Counted from the first letter of the stretch, positions 20,041-28,775 are shown. The stretch: 33,833 bases of DNA from Opitutia bacterium (GCA_002721705.1 PBLJ01000077.1:1-33833), one strand, 5' to 3'. A program made the numbers and translations. The notes: a model not told the origin generated them from the letters alone.

Positions 20041-20068
20041 GTAGCTAATTTGAACAACCACATCAGTG

Positions 20069-20722
20069 ATGAATTTCGCCCTTTTAGGCAAGAAAATCGG
20101 GATGTCCCAGGTCTTTGATGACGAAAACAACGTCATCCCCGTAACGATTGTTGAGGCGGGTCCATGTACAGTGACTCAAATAAAGACACTGGACAAAGAG
20201 GGTTATACGGCTGTGCAAATTGGGTACAACCCTAGTTGCAAGAAGGCTCCAAAAAGCAAACCGTTAGTAGGTCACTGTAAAAAGAATGGGGTCGACCCAC
20301 AGGCTGTCTTGAGTGAATTCCGAACCCCCGAAAATGACGAATATGAAACCGGCCATCTATTGACGGTCGATAAATTCGAGGCTGGTGAGAAAGTCGACGT
20401 CGTAGCCACAACCAAGGGAAAAGGGTTTCAAGGCGTGGTCAAACGCTGGAACTTTGCAGGAGGTCCCGCCTCGCATGGCTCCATGTTTCATCGCCGGGGA
20501 GGCTCCTATGGTCTATGCCAATGGCCCGGGCACGTTTTCAAGAACAAGAAGATGCCTGGCCACATGGGTTCTCGTAGCCGAACCGTACAAAACCTTAAGG
20601 TCATAAAAGTGCTTCCCGAAAAACACGTTATTTTGGTTAAAGGAAGTATTCCTGGTCATAATGGTTCGTTGCTAACGGTTCGACCAGCAATCAAGCGCAA
20701 GAGCGGAAAAGGAGTCTCTTGA
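20069..20722 (+). CDS. rplC: 50S ribosomal protein L3
   Basis: L3 initiates 50S assembly and reaches the peptidyl-transferase centre. The ATG at 20069 gives 217 residues (MNFALLGKKIGMSQVF). A GTG directly before it at 20066 would add one residue and is less likely. The signature 'FAGGPASHGSMFHRRGGSYG' lies in the central extension, and 'KKMPGHMGSRSRTVQNL' follows; both are normal. rplD starts 3 bases after the stop. The long spacer upstream suggests the S10 segment may have its own control point. Confidence 0.96.
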   Translation: MNFALLGKKIGMSQVFDDENNVIPVTIVEAGPCTVTQIKTLDKEGYTAVQIGYNPSCKKAPKSKPLVGHCKKNGVDPQAVLSEFRTPENDEYETGHLLTVDKFEAGEKVDVVATTKGKGFQGVVKRWNFAGGPASHGSMFHRRGGSYGLCQWPGHVFKNKKMPGHMGSRSRTVQNLKVIKVLPEKHVILVKGSIPGHNGSLLTVRPAIKRKSGKGVS

Positions 20723-20725
20723 ATC

Positions 20726-21367
20726 GTGAAATTAACGGTTTACAGCACAGATGGTCAAAGTTCCAAGGAACAAGATTTCGAAGGTTTTCCGACTTTTGAG
20801 GACCAGAGAAAAGGAGTTCTTGCGCTACGACAGGTCGTGATCGCTATTCAGGCCAACCGCCGACAAGGCAATGCCAGCACCAAGACGAAAGGTGAAGTAA
20901 GCGGCACCGGAGCCAAACCATTCAGGCAAAAGGGAACCGGTCGTGCTCGAGCAGGCAATTGGCGTTCGCCCATTCGGCGTGGTGGAGGTGTTGCCTTCGG
21001 TCCAAAACCGCGAAACTATAACCATAAGGTAAACCGAAAAACTAAGACACTCGCGATGCAGCGAGCGTTGTTTGATTCCGCCTCCGAGGGAGAAATCTTA
21101 GTTATAGAGAAACTCGAAGTCGAGAAACCTAAAACCAAGCTCTTCGTCCAATTATTGGATAAAGTAACTCCAAATGATAATCGCGTGTTGCTGGTGGATG
21201 ACGGTTTTGAAAACCACACCAAACTGGCAGCTCGAAATATTCCCGGTGTCTCCATGAGAGAAACTGCAAGCCTGAACGTACTTGATTTGGTTGCGTCGGA
21301 TCGTGTCGTTCTGACACTCCGAGGCATTCAAACCCTGTTGGCCAGAATAGGAAACGAAGATTCATGA
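20726..21367 (+). CDS. rplD: 50S ribosomal protein L4
   Basis: This 213-residue protein is L4 (uL4), whose long loop lines the exit tunnel and is tied to macrolide response. The start is GTG at 20726, with AAAAGGAG at 20707-20714 as ribosome binding site inside the rplC end. The loop motif 'RQKGTGRARAGNWRSP' is intact, flanked by 'TKGEVSGTGAKPF'. L4 represses its own operon in E. coli. The 3' end overlaps rplW by 4 bp, which indicates coupled translation. Confidence 0.96.
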   Translation: MKLTVYSTDGQSSKEQDFEGFPTFEDQRKGVLALRQVVIAIQANRRQGNASTKTKGEVSGTGAKPFRQKGTGRARAGNWRSPIRRGGGVAFGPKPRNYNHKVNRKTKTLAMQRALFDSASEGEILVIEKLEVEKPKTKLFVQLLDKVTPNDNRVLLVDDGFENHTKLAARNIPGVSMRETASLNVLDLVASDRVVLTLRGIQTLLARIGNEDS

Positions 21368-21654
21368 GCCAACCCGTGGAAATCTTGCTTGATTCAGTGT
21401 TGACGGAAAAGGCAACACAGCAAGCAGCCAATTTAAACCAATACGTGTTTCGCGTACATCCAAAGGCTAATCGTAACTCTATTAAATTAGCCGTTCAAGA
21501 AACCTTTAGTGTGACAGTGCGTCGAGTAAACGTACTTATTCGCAAACCAAAAGTGAAGCGGGATCGATTCCGCCGAAACAATCTCAGCGTGAAGAGCGGC
21601 ATGAAAAAAGCCATCGTTACCCTTAAGGAAGGTGACAAGATAGATTTGCTGTAG
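21364..21654 (+). CDS. rplW: 50S ribosomal protein L23
   Basis: At 96 residues this is L23, located at the tunnel exit where trigger factor and SRP dock. The motif 'LTEKATQQAANLNQYVFRVHPKAN' region (start) and 'VNVLIRKPKVKRDRF' fit the family. It overlaps rplD by 4 bp, and rplB follows after 21 bases. Nothing unusual is seen in length or residues. Confidence 0.95.
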   Translation: MSQPVEILLDSVLTEKATQQAANLNQYVFRVHPKANRNSIKLAVQETFSVTVRRVNVLIRKPKVKRDRFRRNNLSVKSGMKKAIVTLKEGDKIDLL

Positions 21655-21675
21655 AAACAACTTTTTTTTCTCATC

Positions 21676-22518
21676 ATGCCAATAGTTCATAAAAAACCAG
21701 TCACTCCGTCGGAGCGGTTTCACGTCCAAAACAAACAGGATGTGTCTAAAAAGCGTCCTGAGCGGAAACTGACCAGTGGGTTTCACCGCAAGAAAGGGCG
21801 AAATGCATACGGTCGTATTACCTCTCGCCGCCGTGGTGGAGGTCACAAGCGCCTGTATCGAAAGATAGATTTCAAACGAGACAAAATTGGTATTCCAGGA
21901 ACTGTCTCGGACATAGAATACGATCCTAATCGTTCCGCCAACATAGCGTTATTGTTCTATCCCGATGGGGATAAAAGATACATTCTAGCTCCAAAGGGAT
22001 TGGTTCGAGGAGACGTCGTCATCAGTTCAGATGAAGCCGTTGCCTTCAGTCCTGGCAACGCTATGCCGCTTTCAGTCATTCCACCTGCAACGCGTGTTCA
22101 TGCCATTGAAATGCAAGCCGGCTCTGGAGCCAAGCTCGCACGGTCTGCGGGTGTTGGAGCTCGACTTATTTCCATTGAAGGAGACCGCGCAACCCTGAAG
22201 ATGCCAAGTGGCGAAATTCGGATAGTCAATTCTCGTTGTCGGGCAACCATTGGCGCCGTTGGCAATGGATCTCATCAAAATGCGGTCATGGGCAAAGCGG
22301 GTCGTAATCGCTGGAAAGGACGACGGCCTCGAGTGCGTGGTGTAGCAATGAATCCGGTCGATCATCCCATGGGAGGAGGAGAAGGACGTACCTCAGGAGG
22401 CGGACATCCAACCTCGCCTTGGGGACAACTCTCGAAAGGATATCCCACTCGATCCAAATCCAATCCTACCAACGCCTTCATTTTAGTCCGCCGCAATGGC
22501 AGGAAAATGAAAAGCTGA
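21676..22518 (+). CDS. rplB: 50S ribosomal protein L2
   Basis: At 280 residues this is L2, needed for subunit joining and close to the peptidyl-transferase centre. The RNA-binding core 'RNAYGRITSRRRGGGHKRLYR' region and the C-terminal 'NPVDHPMGGGEGR' are present. The residue after DHP is Met, where E. coli has His229. From memory this Met form is common in other bacterial phyla, so it is not a sign of decay. rpsS starts 21 bases downstream. Confidence 0.97.
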   Translation: MPIVHKKPVTPSERFHVQNKQDVSKKRPERKLTSGFHRKKGRNAYGRITSRRRGGGHKRLYRKIDFKRDKIGIPGTVSDIEYDPNRSANIALLFYPDGDKRYILAPKGLVRGDVVISSDEAVAFSPGNAMPLSVIPPATRVHAIEMQAGSGAKLARSAGVGARLISIEGDRATLKMPSGEIRIVNSRCRATIGAVGNGSHQNAVMGKAGRNRWKGRRPRVRGVAMNPVDHPMGGGEGRTSGGGHPTSPWGQLSKGYPTRSKSNPTNAFILVRRNGRKMKS

Positions 22519-22539
22519 ATGAGCTAAAGGAACTATACA

Positions 22540-22809
22540 ATGGCCCGTTCACTAAAAAAAGGATTCTTTGTCGACTCAGGCTTGATGTCTCGCGTTCAGA
22601 TTGCTCAATCAAAGGATGATCGCTCGCCAATAAAGACATGGTCTAGGCGATCTACCATTACGCCGGATTTCGTGGGATTGAATTTCCTCGTTCACAACGG
22701 CAAGAGTTTTTTACCCGTTTACGTAACCGAAAATATGGTTGGGCACAAATTGGGTGAATTTTCGCCAACGCGAAACTTCAAGTCGCATAACCCGCACACG
22801 CAAAAGTAA
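22540..22809 (+). CDS. rpsS: 30S ribosomal protein S19
   Basis: This 89-residue protein is S19, in the 30S head near bridge B1a. The start '[16 protein letters not shown]' and the core '[34 protein letters not shown]' region identify it. An AAAGGAA ribosome binding site precedes the ATG. rplV begins 2 bases after the stop, so the two are likely coupled. Confidence 0.96.
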   Translation: MARSLKKGFFVDSGLMSRVQIAQSKDDRSPIKTWSRRSTITPDFVGLNFLVHNGKSFLPVYVTENMVGHKLGEFSPTRNFKSHNPHTQK

Positions 22810-22811
22810 CC

Positions 22812-23144
22812 ATGGATGTCCAAGCTTACGCCAAAGCCGTTCGCATCTCGCCCAAAAAGGCGAGAGAGGTTGCTCGATGCCTAACTGGTCGCAAAGCTGA
22901 AGATGCACTCGAAATTCTTCAGCTCACCCCCCGGAAGGCGGCGCGTCTTCTGGCGAAAACTTTGCGTTCAGCGATAGCAAACGCGGAAAACAATCACAAT
23001 CTCGCTTCAGGATCTCTGGTGATTCGCAATGCCATCGTAGAAGAAGGCCCTGCTTTCAAAAGACATCGTGTGGCCTCACGAGGGCGAGTACACCCTTATT
23101 CAAAAAGAACAAGCCACCTGCGCATTGTCTTAACCGACGAATAG
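22812..23144 (+). CDS. rplV: 50S ribosomal protein L22
   Basis: At 110 residues this is L22, whose beta hairpin narrows the exit tunnel. The segments 'VRISPKKAREVARCLTGR' and 'IVEEGPAFKRHRVASRGR' are diagnostic; the latter includes the hairpin tip. The C-terminus 'SKRTSHLRIVLTDE' is normal. It has 2 bases to rpsS upstream and 30 to rpsC downstream, where AAAGGAAA gives rpsC its own ribosome binding site. Confidence 0.96.
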   Translation: MDVQAYAKAVRISPKKAREVARCLTGRKAEDALEILQLTPRKAARLLAKTLRSAIANAENNHNLASGSLVIRNAIVEEGPAFKRHRVASRGRVHPYSKRTSHLRIVLTDE

Positions 23145-23174
23145 CTGGAGCTGCAGTAAAGGAAACTTAATTTC

Positions 23175-23810
23175 ATGGGACAAAAGGTCAATCCAATCGG
23201 CTTTCGCCTTGCGATTCGCCGCAACTGGGATTCCCGGTGGTATGCCAATAAAAAGGATTTCCCCGCCCTGCTTTCCGAAGACTATCGCATTCGCAAATTT
23301 CTGGAAAAGAAACTGCGTTTTGCCTCCGTTCCGCGTATCATCATCGAGCGGGCTTCCAATCGCGTGAGAGCGACTCTACACACGGCTCGCCCGGGTATAG
23401 TCATCGGGAGAAAAGGGCAAGAGCTGGATAGCCTTCGAAACAAACTGAACAAACACGTCGGCAAAGACATCAAGCTGGAAATTCAAGAAATCAAGAAACC
23501 CGACCTCGTGGCATTCCTCGTGGCCGAAAACGTCGCTCTGCAACTGGAACGAAGAATTGCTTTCCGTCGAGCTATGAAGAAAGCTGTTCTTACCACTATG
23601 TCGATGGGAGCGGAGGGTATCCGAATTCAATGCTCTGGTCGGTTGGGTGGCACTGACATTGCCCGTACCGAACAACAGAGGGATGGGCGAGTTCCGCTTC
23701 ATACTCTGCGCGAAAACATTGATTACGGTTTTGTCGAAGCCAATACGCTTTACGGCAAAATAGGCATTAAATGTTGGATTTGCCTTAAAGACGAAGACCG
23801 CACCTTCTAG
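23175..23810 (+). CDS. rpsC: 30S ribosomal protein S3
   Basis: S3 forms part of the mRNA entry channel and helicase. The 211-residue protein has '[14 protein letters not shown]' at the start, a KH domain with '[16 protein letters not shown]' (about residues 74-89), and '[17 protein letters not shown]' in the C-terminal domain. It is about 20 residues shorter than E. coli S3 (233) because the disordered C-terminal tail is missing, which is common outside proteobacteria. It lies 12 bases before rplP. Confidence 0.96.
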   Translation: MGQKVNPIGFRLAIRRNWDSRWYANKKDFPALLSEDYRIRKFLEKKLRFASVPRIIIERASNRVRATLHTARPGIVIGRKGQELDSLRNKLNKHVGKDIKLEIQEIKKPDLVAFLVAENVALQLERRIAFRRAMKKAVLTTMSMGAEGIRIQCSGRLGGTDIARTEQQRDGRVPLHTLRENIDYGFVEANTLYGKIGIKCWICLKDEDRTF

Positions 23811-23822
23811 TTTTTTACCATC

Positions 23823-24245
23823 ATGCCCAAACTTCTTCCATCTCGCACGAAATACCGGAAAGTCCAGAAAGGACGATTAAGGGGCAAGGCCCATCGCGGC
23901 ACAACTCTTGATTTCGGTAGTTACGGGATTCAAGCCCTTCGCGCAGGCTACATGACTTCTTCGCAAATTGAAGCAGCCCGAGTAGCGATCACTCGATACC
24001 TCAAGAGAAAAGGCAAAGTTTGGATCAGGGTCTTTCCTCATAAGCCCGTTACTAAAAAGCCTGCGGAAACACGCATGGGGAAAGGCAAGGGACCAGTCGA
24101 AAAATGGGTAGCTGTGGTAAAACCCGGCCATGTTCTTTTCGAAGTAGCAGGTTGTTCCGCCTCGATTGCCCGCGAGGCGTTGCGTCTTGCGGATGGGAAA
24201 TTGCCTTTCCGATGCCGTTTCATTGCTCTTGATGATGCCTCCTGA
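23823..24245 (+). CDS. rplP: 50S ribosomal protein L16
   Basis: At 140 residues this is L16, which positions A-site tRNA elbows and is an assembly checkpoint. The start '[21 protein letters not shown]' region and '[21 protein letters not shown]' are diagnostic. The Arg near residue 80 that is often hydroxylated lies in 'TRMGKGKG'. rpmC begins 16 bases downstream. Confidence 0.97.
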   Translation: MPKLLPSRTKYRKVQKGRLRGKAHRGTTLDFGSYGIQALRAGYMTSSQIEAARVAITRYLKRKGKVWIRVFPHKPVTKKPAETRMGKGKGPVEKWVAVVKPGHVLFEVAGCSASIAREALRLADGKLPFRCRFIALDDAS

Positions 24246-24261
24246 ACAGGAAATTGAAAAG

Positions 24262-24453
24262 ATGAAAGCCAAGGAAATTAGAGAACTGTCCCTGCAGGAA
24301 ATAGAACAAAAACTTCGCGATATCGGTCAGGAATTGGTAAACCTCAGACTTAGAAAACAAGCTGGCCAGGTCGAAAATTCCAGTTTGCTCAATAGTTTGA
24401 GGAAGGACATTGCTCGCCTAAGGACCATTCGCGCTGAAAAAGCCATTGCTTAA
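24262..24453 (+). CDS. rpmC: 50S ribosomal protein L29
   Basis: L29 is a small two-helix protein next to L23 at the tunnel exit. The open frame extends upstream into rplP, but ATG at 24262 gives 63 residues starting MKAKEIRELSLQEIEQKL, the normal length and start. Upstream in-frame ATGs would add residues encoded within rplP. The motif 'LVNLRLRKQAGQVEN' with its conserved Arg and Gln residues is clear. Confidence 0.93.
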   Translation: MKAKEIRELSLQEIEQKLRDIGQELVNLRLRKQAGQVENSSLLNSLRKDIARLRTIRAEKAIA

Positions 24454-24490
24454 TATAATTTAAAGCAACTCAAACCATCCATTGATTTAC

Positions 24491-24739
24491 ATGATGCAGC
24501 GTAATCACAGAAAGGAACTAGTCGGGGTAGTGACTAGTAATACCGGCAGCAAATCGGTGAAAGTCACGGTGGACTACAAAATCCCCCATCCCTTGTATGG
24601 CAAAGAAATCAAACGCAAGACCACCGTGCACGCTCATGACGCAGAAAATGCATGCGAAATAGGAAACAAAGTTCGCATAGTTTCCACACGCCCCATGAGT
24701 AAGCTCAAAAGATGGCGCATCGTCGACGTTTTGAAATAA
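24491..24739 (+). CDS. rpsQ: 30S ribosomal protein S17
   Basis: S17 is an early-binding OB-fold protein of the 30S body. The ATG at 24491 gives 82 residues (MMQRNHRKELVG). The next codon is also ATG (24494), so one Met more or less is uncertain; an upstream in-frame TTG at 24482 is unlikely. The motifs 'SVKVTVDYKIPHPLYGK' and 'HDAENACEIGNKVRI' are typical. 46 bases separate it from rplN. Confidence 0.94.
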   Translation: MMQRNHRKELVGVVTSNTGSKSVKVTVDYKIPHPLYGKEIKRKTTVHAHDAENACEIGNKVRIVSTRPMSKLKRWRIVDVLK

Positions 24740-24785
24740 TTCAACCTCCTTCCGCCCAGAAAAAACCTAAAAGCATCCTGAAGAG

Positions 24786-25148
24786 ATGATACAACTTCTA
24801 AGCAGAATCGAAGTAGCGGACAATACCGGGGCTAAAAAAGCCCGGATGATTCGTCGACTCGGTCAAAACAAGAAGACCGCTTCGGTTGGAGACGTCATAG
24901 TTTGTCACGTAAAAGAAAGTGCAACCGATGCAGCGATCAAGAAAGGCACGGTGGTACGAGCAGTGGTAGTACGTACCAAGGCACCTATTCGTCGACGAGA
25001 CGGCAGCTATCTGCGCTTTGATGAAAATGCCATTGTTATAATCAACGACGACGGAACCCCAAAGGGTACGAGAATCTTTGGTCCAGTAGCTCGTGAACTG
25101 CGTGCAAAATACATGAAAATAATCTCTCTTGCCCCGGAGGTACTATAA
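24786..25148 (+). CDS. rplN: 50S ribosomal protein L14
   Basis: At 120 residues this is L14, which bridges to the 30S subunit and is the site where RsfS binds. '[21 protein letters not shown]' region at the start and '[21 protein letters not shown]' region near the centre are diagnostic. The final codons include GGAGG (25136-25140), which serves as ribosome binding site for rplX, starting 1 base after the rplN stop. Confidence 0.97.
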   Translation: MIQLLSRIEVADNTGAKKARMIRRLGQNKKTASVGDVIVCHVKESATDAAIKKGTVVRAVVVRTKAPIRRRDGSYLRFDENAIVIINDDGTPKGTRIFGPVARELRAKYMKIISLAPEVL

Positions 25149-25149
25149 A

Positions 25150-25407
25150 ATGTCAAAGGGAATCAAACGGGGAGATGAAGTAGTGGTGATTACCGGCGTA
25201 CATAAAGGTGAACGCGGTAAAGTTTTGGAGATTCAACGCGTCAATAACAGAATATTGGTGGAAGGAGTGAATCTAGTCAAAAAACACCAACGAAAAACGC
25301 AGGAGAATCCTGAAGGCTCCATCATAGAGAAAGAAGCATCCATCCATTATTCGAATGTGATGTCCGCCACTAAACATGACGCTCGCACCGCTCAAAAAGC
25401 ATCCTGA
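25150..25407 (+). CDS. rplX: 50S ribosomal protein L24
   Basis: L24 starts 50S assembly and sits near the tunnel exit. ATG at 25150 was chosen because GGAGG lies just upstream and it gives '[24 protein letters not shown]', the KOW motif start; 85 residues. This is shorter than E. coli L24 (104). The C-terminus stops soon after 'ASIHYSNVM' and lacks the usual 'r....dg.kvRv.kk.g' ending, so the last strands appear trimmed. Confidence 0.93.
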   Translation: MSKGIKRGDEVVVITGVHKGERGKVLEIQRVNNRILVEGVNLVKKHQRKTQENPEGSIIEKEASIHYSNVMSATKHDARTAQKAS

Positions 25408-25427
25408 ATCAAAACCTGTTGTTTATC

Positions 25428-25979
25428 ATGAATAAAGCCGCTCTAAAGCAAACATACCGCGAACAAATAGTTCCGGCGATGCTTGAAAGTGATGAATATT
25501 CCAATATTCACCAAGTTCCGTGTCTCGAAAAAATCGTGATAAATTCGGGATTCAACAGCACCGCTGAAAAAGCTGCCATAGAAGATTTGCGGAAGGATAT
25601 AGCCGCCATCAGCGGTCAGCACCCGGTTGTGACCAAAGCTCGACTGAGTATTTCAAATTTCAAGGTCCGTCAAGGTATGCCATTGGGTGTCAAGGTAACC
25701 TTGAGAGGAGAGAAAATGTACGAGTTTCTTTTGCGCCTCATCGCCGTAGCATTGCCAAACATTCGCGATTTCAGAGGCATCCCCAAGAAGTTCGACGGTC
25801 AAGGTAACTACACCTTGGGCATTGCCGACCACACCATTTTTCCCGAAATCCGAATCGAACGGCAAAGAACCAACGTCGGCATGGATATTACCTTTGTTAC
25901 CAGTTGCTCGCGTGATGAAGAAGGTCTACGATTGCTGGAGTTGTTTGGCATGCCTTTCCGTAAACCTACTGCTGCCTAA
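25428..25979 (+). CDS. rplE: 50S ribosomal protein L5
   Basis: L5 binds 5S rRNA in the central protuberance. The ATG at 25428 gives 183 residues ([18 protein letters not shown]); an upstream TTG at 25419 is less likely. The segments '[21 protein letters not shown]' region and '[21 protein letters not shown]' region are typical, as is '[20 protein letters not shown]'. Length is close to the family norm of about 180. rpsN follows after 34 bases. Confidence 0.96.
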   Translation: MNKAALKQTYREQIVPAMLESDEYSNIHQVPCLEKIVINSGFNSTAEKAAIEDLRKDIAAISGQHPVVTKARLSISNFKVRQGMPLGVKVTLRGEKMYEFLLRLIAVALPNIRDFRGIPKKFDGQGNYTLGIADHTIFPEIRIERQRTNVGMDITFVTSCSRDEEGLRLLELFGMPFRKPTAA

Positions 25980-26013
25980 TAATATAACACCTCTAACCCT
26001 GCACAATCTACAT

Positions 26014-26319
26014 ATGGCCAAAACATCTTCAGTTCAGCGTAACCTAAAGCGCATCCGAATGGTGGAAAGATATGCAGCTAAAAGGGCCGCTCTCAAGGCA
26101 ACTTTGGCAGATCCGCAAACCAGTGACGAAGACTTTTACGTTGCTCAACGCAAACTCAGCAAATTGCCGAGAAACTCCAGTGCCATCAGGATTCGCAATC
26201 GCTGTTCGGCAACAGGCCGGCCACGCGCCTACCTGCGTAAATTTGGAGTTTCCAGAATAACATTTCGTGAATTGGCGCTTAACGGACAAATTCCTGGAGT
26301 GACTAAATCCTCTTGGTAA
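26014..26319 (+). CDS. rpsN: 30S ribosomal protein S14, zinc-independent form
   Basis: The ATG at 26014 gives 101 residues, the long form. S14 packs into the 30S head. The C-terminal core '[18 protein letters not shown]' contains one Cys only and lacks the CxxC pairs of the short zinc form, so this is the C-minus paralog type, as in E. coli. The N-terminal part '[19 protein letters not shown]' is the long-form extension. An in-frame reading from further upstream would run through rplE and is a shadow. Confidence 0.95.
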   Translation: MAKTSSVQRNLKRIRMVERYAAKRAALKATLADPQTSDEDFYVAQRKLSKLPRNSSAIRIRNRCSATGRPRAYLRKFGVSRITFRELALNGQIPGVTKSSW

Positions 26320-26343
26320 AGCATTCAGGCAGAAAGCAATATT

Positions 26344-26742
26344 ATGTCCGTACATGACACAATTGGAGACTTCATCACCGTAATCCGTAACGCAGGTTTG
26401 GCGGGCAAGACAGTTTGTCTTTATCCTCATTCAAAATTACGCGAAGGTTTGGCTCGTATACTAAAAGCGGAAGGATTCGTCCAAGATTTTCGGGAATCAA
26501 CCGATAACACTAATCATAAAAACCTTGAAATTGAGTTGAAGTACGTGGATGGCGTGCACGCCATTGCAGGTATTCAACGGACAAGCAAACCAGGTTGTCG
26601 TCGATACTATGGGTATCGTGAAATTCCACGTGTGCTTGAAGGTTTGGGAGTAGCCATACTGAGCACGCCCAAAGGAGTTATGGATGACGTTGCGGCTCGA
26701 CGAGAAAAAGTGGGTGGCGAATTGCTTTGCTGTGTGTGGTAG
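26344..26742 (+). CDS. rpsH: 30S ribosomal protein S8
   Basis: This 132-residue protein is S8, which binds 16S helix 21 and, in E. coli, represses the spc operon. The start 'MSVHDTIGDFITVIRNAG' and the C-terminal 'GLGVAILSTPKGVMDDVAARRE' region are diagnostic, ending 'GGELLCCVW', where the family usually has 'GGEvLc.vw'. Its stop overlaps AGGAG, the ribosome binding site of rplF. Confidence 0.96.
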   Translation: MSVHDTIGDFITVIRNAGLAGKTVCLYPHSKLREGLARILKAEGFVQDFRESTDNTNHKNLEIELKYVDGVHAIAGIQRTSKPGCRRYYGYREIPRVLEGLGVAILSTPKGVMDDVAARREKVGGELLCCVW

Positions 26743-26754
26743 GAGTTTTTGATC

Positions 26755-27291
26755 GTGAGTAGAATAGGCAAATTACCCGTTTCGATTCCTGAAAAAGTAG
26801 AGGTTTCAGATGATGACGCAATGATTTCAGTGTCAGGACCCAAAGGCAACCTATCCAAACGTTTCGATGACTCGATTAGCGTATCAATCAAGGATTCGGA
26901 AATAGTTGTCATCCCCGCAAACGATTCTCGGCATGCTCAGGCTATGCAAGGAACAGCGCGATCGATATTAGCCAATATGGTTCAAGGGGTAACCGATGGA
27001 TTTTCAAAAGAATTGGAAATCAAAGGAGTCGGTTTCAAGGCGTTCTTGAAAGGTAGCTGCTTGGATTTGGATTTAGGATATTCCCATCAGATTGAATACC
27101 AGATTCCGGAAGGAATCCAAATTACGGTAACTGATAATACGAAAATCAAGGTGGAAGGCACGGACAAGCAATTGGTGGGAGAAGTGGCCGCCACAATCAA
27201 ACGATATTACCCAGTTGAGCCATACAAGGGCAAAGGAGTAAGAATCATTGGTGAATTCGTACGCCGTAAGGAAGGCAAGAAAACTGCATAG
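26755..27291 (+). CDS. rplF: 50S ribosomal protein L6
   Basis: L6 lies near the factor-binding site by the sarcin-ricin loop. I chose GTG at 26755, which gives 178 residues starting MSRIGKLPVSIPEKV. It lies 9 bases after AGGAG (26741-26745). A TTG at 26749 would be only 3 bases from that site and is less likely. The C-terminal signature 'PVEPYKGKGVRIIGEFVRRKEGK' region is intact. rplR follows after 10 bases. Confidence 0.95.
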   Translation: MSRIGKLPVSIPEKVEVSDDDAMISVSGPKGNLSKRFDDSISVSIKDSEIVVIPANDSRHAQAMQGTARSILANMVQGVTDGFSKELEIKGVGFKAFLKGSCLDLDLGYSHQIEYQIPEGIQITVTDNTKIKVEGTDKQLVGEVAATIKRYYPVEPYKGKGVRIIGEFVRRKEGKKTA

Positions 27292-27301
27292 TTAGCCCGC
27301 C

Positions 27302-27658
27302 ATGAAACTTCAGAAGAAAAAAATTCTGCTCCAAAAGCGGCGCTGGCGAATTCGAAAAAAAGTCAACGGTACTTCAACTCGTCCTCGCTTAGCGCTTCGT
27401 ATTACCAACAAACACATCCATGCTCAATGCATCGATGACGTCCTTGGCAAAACGCTTGTCTATCTTTCAACGATTTCAACGGATTCAAAGGCTCCTTCAC
27501 CTAACGTCGAAGGAGCCAAGGCTTTCGGGACATTATTTGGAGGCAAAGCCAAGAGCGCTGGTATTGACCAGATTGTTTTCGATCGGGCGGGTCGTCAATA
27601 CCATGGACGAGTAAAGGCATTTGCGGATGCAGTCAGAGACAAAGGCATCAAGTTTTAG
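27302..27658 (+). CDS. rplR: 50S ribosomal protein L18
   Basis: At 118 residues this is L18, which with L5 holds 5S rRNA. The basic N-terminus 'MKLQKKKILLQKRRWRIRKKV' region is followed by 'RPRLALRITNKHIHAQCIDD' and ends 'YHGRVKAFADAVRDKGIKF', a standard L18 ending. Spacing is tight: 10 bases to rplF and 9 to rpsE. Confidence 0.96.
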   Translation: MKLQKKKILLQKRRWRIRKKVNGTSTRPRLALRITNKHIHAQCIDDVLGKTLVYLSTISTDSKAPSPNVEGAKAFGTLFGGKAKSAGIDQIVFDRAGRQYHGRVKAFADAVRDKGIKF

Positions 27659-27667
27659 AAAATTTCC

Positions 27668-28309
27668 ATGAACAGGCCTAGAAACAAACCTAAAGAACCT
27701 GAAGTCGAAGATGATTTCTTCGACAAGGTAATTCATATTAACCGTTGTGCAAAAGTTGTTAAAGGGGGTCGCCGTTTTAGTTTTGCAGCCCTCGTGGTCT
27801 CCGGTGACCAACAAGGGAACGTAGGCATTGGATATGGCAAGGCCAAACAAGTCCCGGAGGCTATTCGCAAAGGCACGGAACAAGCTCGCAAGCGAATGAA
27901 AGCCATTCCATTGAGCGGAGACACCATTTCTCATGCCGTCTTAGGTCAAGCGGATGGAGGCAAGGTTCTGCTTCGACCAGCAAGTCAAGGTACGGGCGTA
28001 ATTGCCGGTGGTGGTGTGCGTGCCGTATTGGAAGCAGCGGGAATAAAGAACATATTGTCTAAATCTTTGGGTTCCAACAACCAACTGGCTATTGTCAACG
28101 CCACTATGGCTGGTTTGGCCCAATTACGTACGGCTACCATGATCAATGCAATCCGCAACCCCGATGCGTCCAAGGATGAAACTGCAAATCCCGAAGACGA
28201 AAATCCAACTGAGTCGATGGAAGCGAGCGAATCATCGGAGAGTGAAGATGCCGCCATTGTAGAGGAAGAAGTTGGCAAGGAGCAGGAAGGTCAATCCGAT
28301 GAAGCTTGA
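27668..28309 (+). CDS. rpsE: 30S ribosomal protein S5 with acidic C-terminal extension
   Basis: S5 contributes to decoding accuracy and the mRNA entry channel. Of 213 residues, about 1-165 are the normal S5 domains: '[21 protein letters not shown]', '[16 protein letters not shown]' and '[13 protein letters not shown]'. Residues 167-213 form an extra tail rich in Glu, Asp and Ser (18 acidic, 2 Lys in 47 residues). E. coli S5 is 167 residues and has no such tail. The stop lies inside rplO (11-bp overlap), so rpmD, which usually sits here, is absent. Confidence 0.96.
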   Translation: MNRPRNKPKEPEVEDDFFDKVIHINRCAKVVKGGRRFSFAALVVSGDQQGNVGIGYGKAKQVPEAIRKGTEQARKRMKAIPLSGDTISHAVLGQADGGKVLLRPASQGTGVIAGGGVRAVLEAAGIKNILSKSLGSNNQLAIVNATMAGLAQLRTATMINAIRNPDASKDETANPEDENPTESMEASESSESEDAAIVEEEVGKEQEGQSDEA

Positions 28310-28739
28310 TAGCATTCCATCTGCTGGCAATCGTTCTTCCAAGAGAGTTGGTACGGGGCGAGGCAACGGTCGAGGTAAAACTTGCGGTCGAGGACACAAG
28401 GGCGCCGGCCAACGTTCAGGTTACGGCACCAAGCCGGGATTCGAAGGTGGGCAAATGCCACTCTATCGAAAAATTCCAAGACGTGGATTCAACAATACAA
28501 GATTCCAGCGATCCAATACCGGATGGGTCAATATTGGTGAACTCGAATGTTTCGAAAACAAGGCTTCCGTAGACTCCAAGCAATTGCAACAGGCAGGCTT
28601 AATTCGCGGAAACGTCGATTACGTCAAAGTTCTGGGTAATGGAGAAATCACCAAAGCCTTGACGATTGAAGCTCATGCTTTTTCAGGATCGGCCAAGACA
28701 AAAATAGAAGCGGCAGGAGGAAAGGCCATTCTCGTTTAA
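28299..28739 (+). CDS. rplO: 50S ribosomal protein L15
   Basis: L15 is a late-assembly 50S protein. ATG at 28299 gives 146 residues starting [20 protein letters not shown], the usual start, with AGGAAGG (28284-28290) 8 bases upstream; the longer frame from TTG 28272 is unlikely. The Gly/Arg-rich '[19 protein letters not shown]' region and '[18 protein letters not shown]' are diagnostic. It begins inside the rpsE tail, so its ribosome binding site is coded within the acidic extension. Confidence 0.95.
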   Translation: MKLDSIPSAGNRSSKRVGTGRGNGRGKTCGRGHKGAGQRSGYGTKPGFEGGQMPLYRKIPRRGFNNTRFQRSNTGWVNIGELECFENKASVDSKQLQQAGLIRGNVDYVKVLGNGEITKALTIEAHAFSGSAKTKIEAAGGKAILV

Positions 28740-28757
28740 CCGGGGTCATTTCCCGGT
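28739..28757 (+). promoter_or_regulatory. small GC hairpin between rplO and secY
   Basis: ACCGGG (28739-28744) pairs with CCCGGT (28752-28757) around the 7-base loop GTCATTT, starting at the last base of the rplO stop codon. The stem is all-GC apart from the closing pair. No U-tract follows and secY starts 18 bases later, so partial attenuation, RNA stability or translation control of secY are all possible. Only the pairing is seen. Confidence 0.35.
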
Positions 28758-28775
28758 GATTAAGGCTCAGGCTTT

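Noticed and set aside
22348-22398. L2 with Met in place of E. coli His229 (DHPM instead of DHPH)
   Set aside because: From memory the Met form is common in other bacterial phyla, so it is not unusual.
23877-24272. Minus-strand open frames across the cluster, for example opposite rplP, rpoB and rpoC
   Set aside because: They lie wholly opposite well-identified genes, have no recognisable domain, and reflect the codon pattern of the plus-strand genes.
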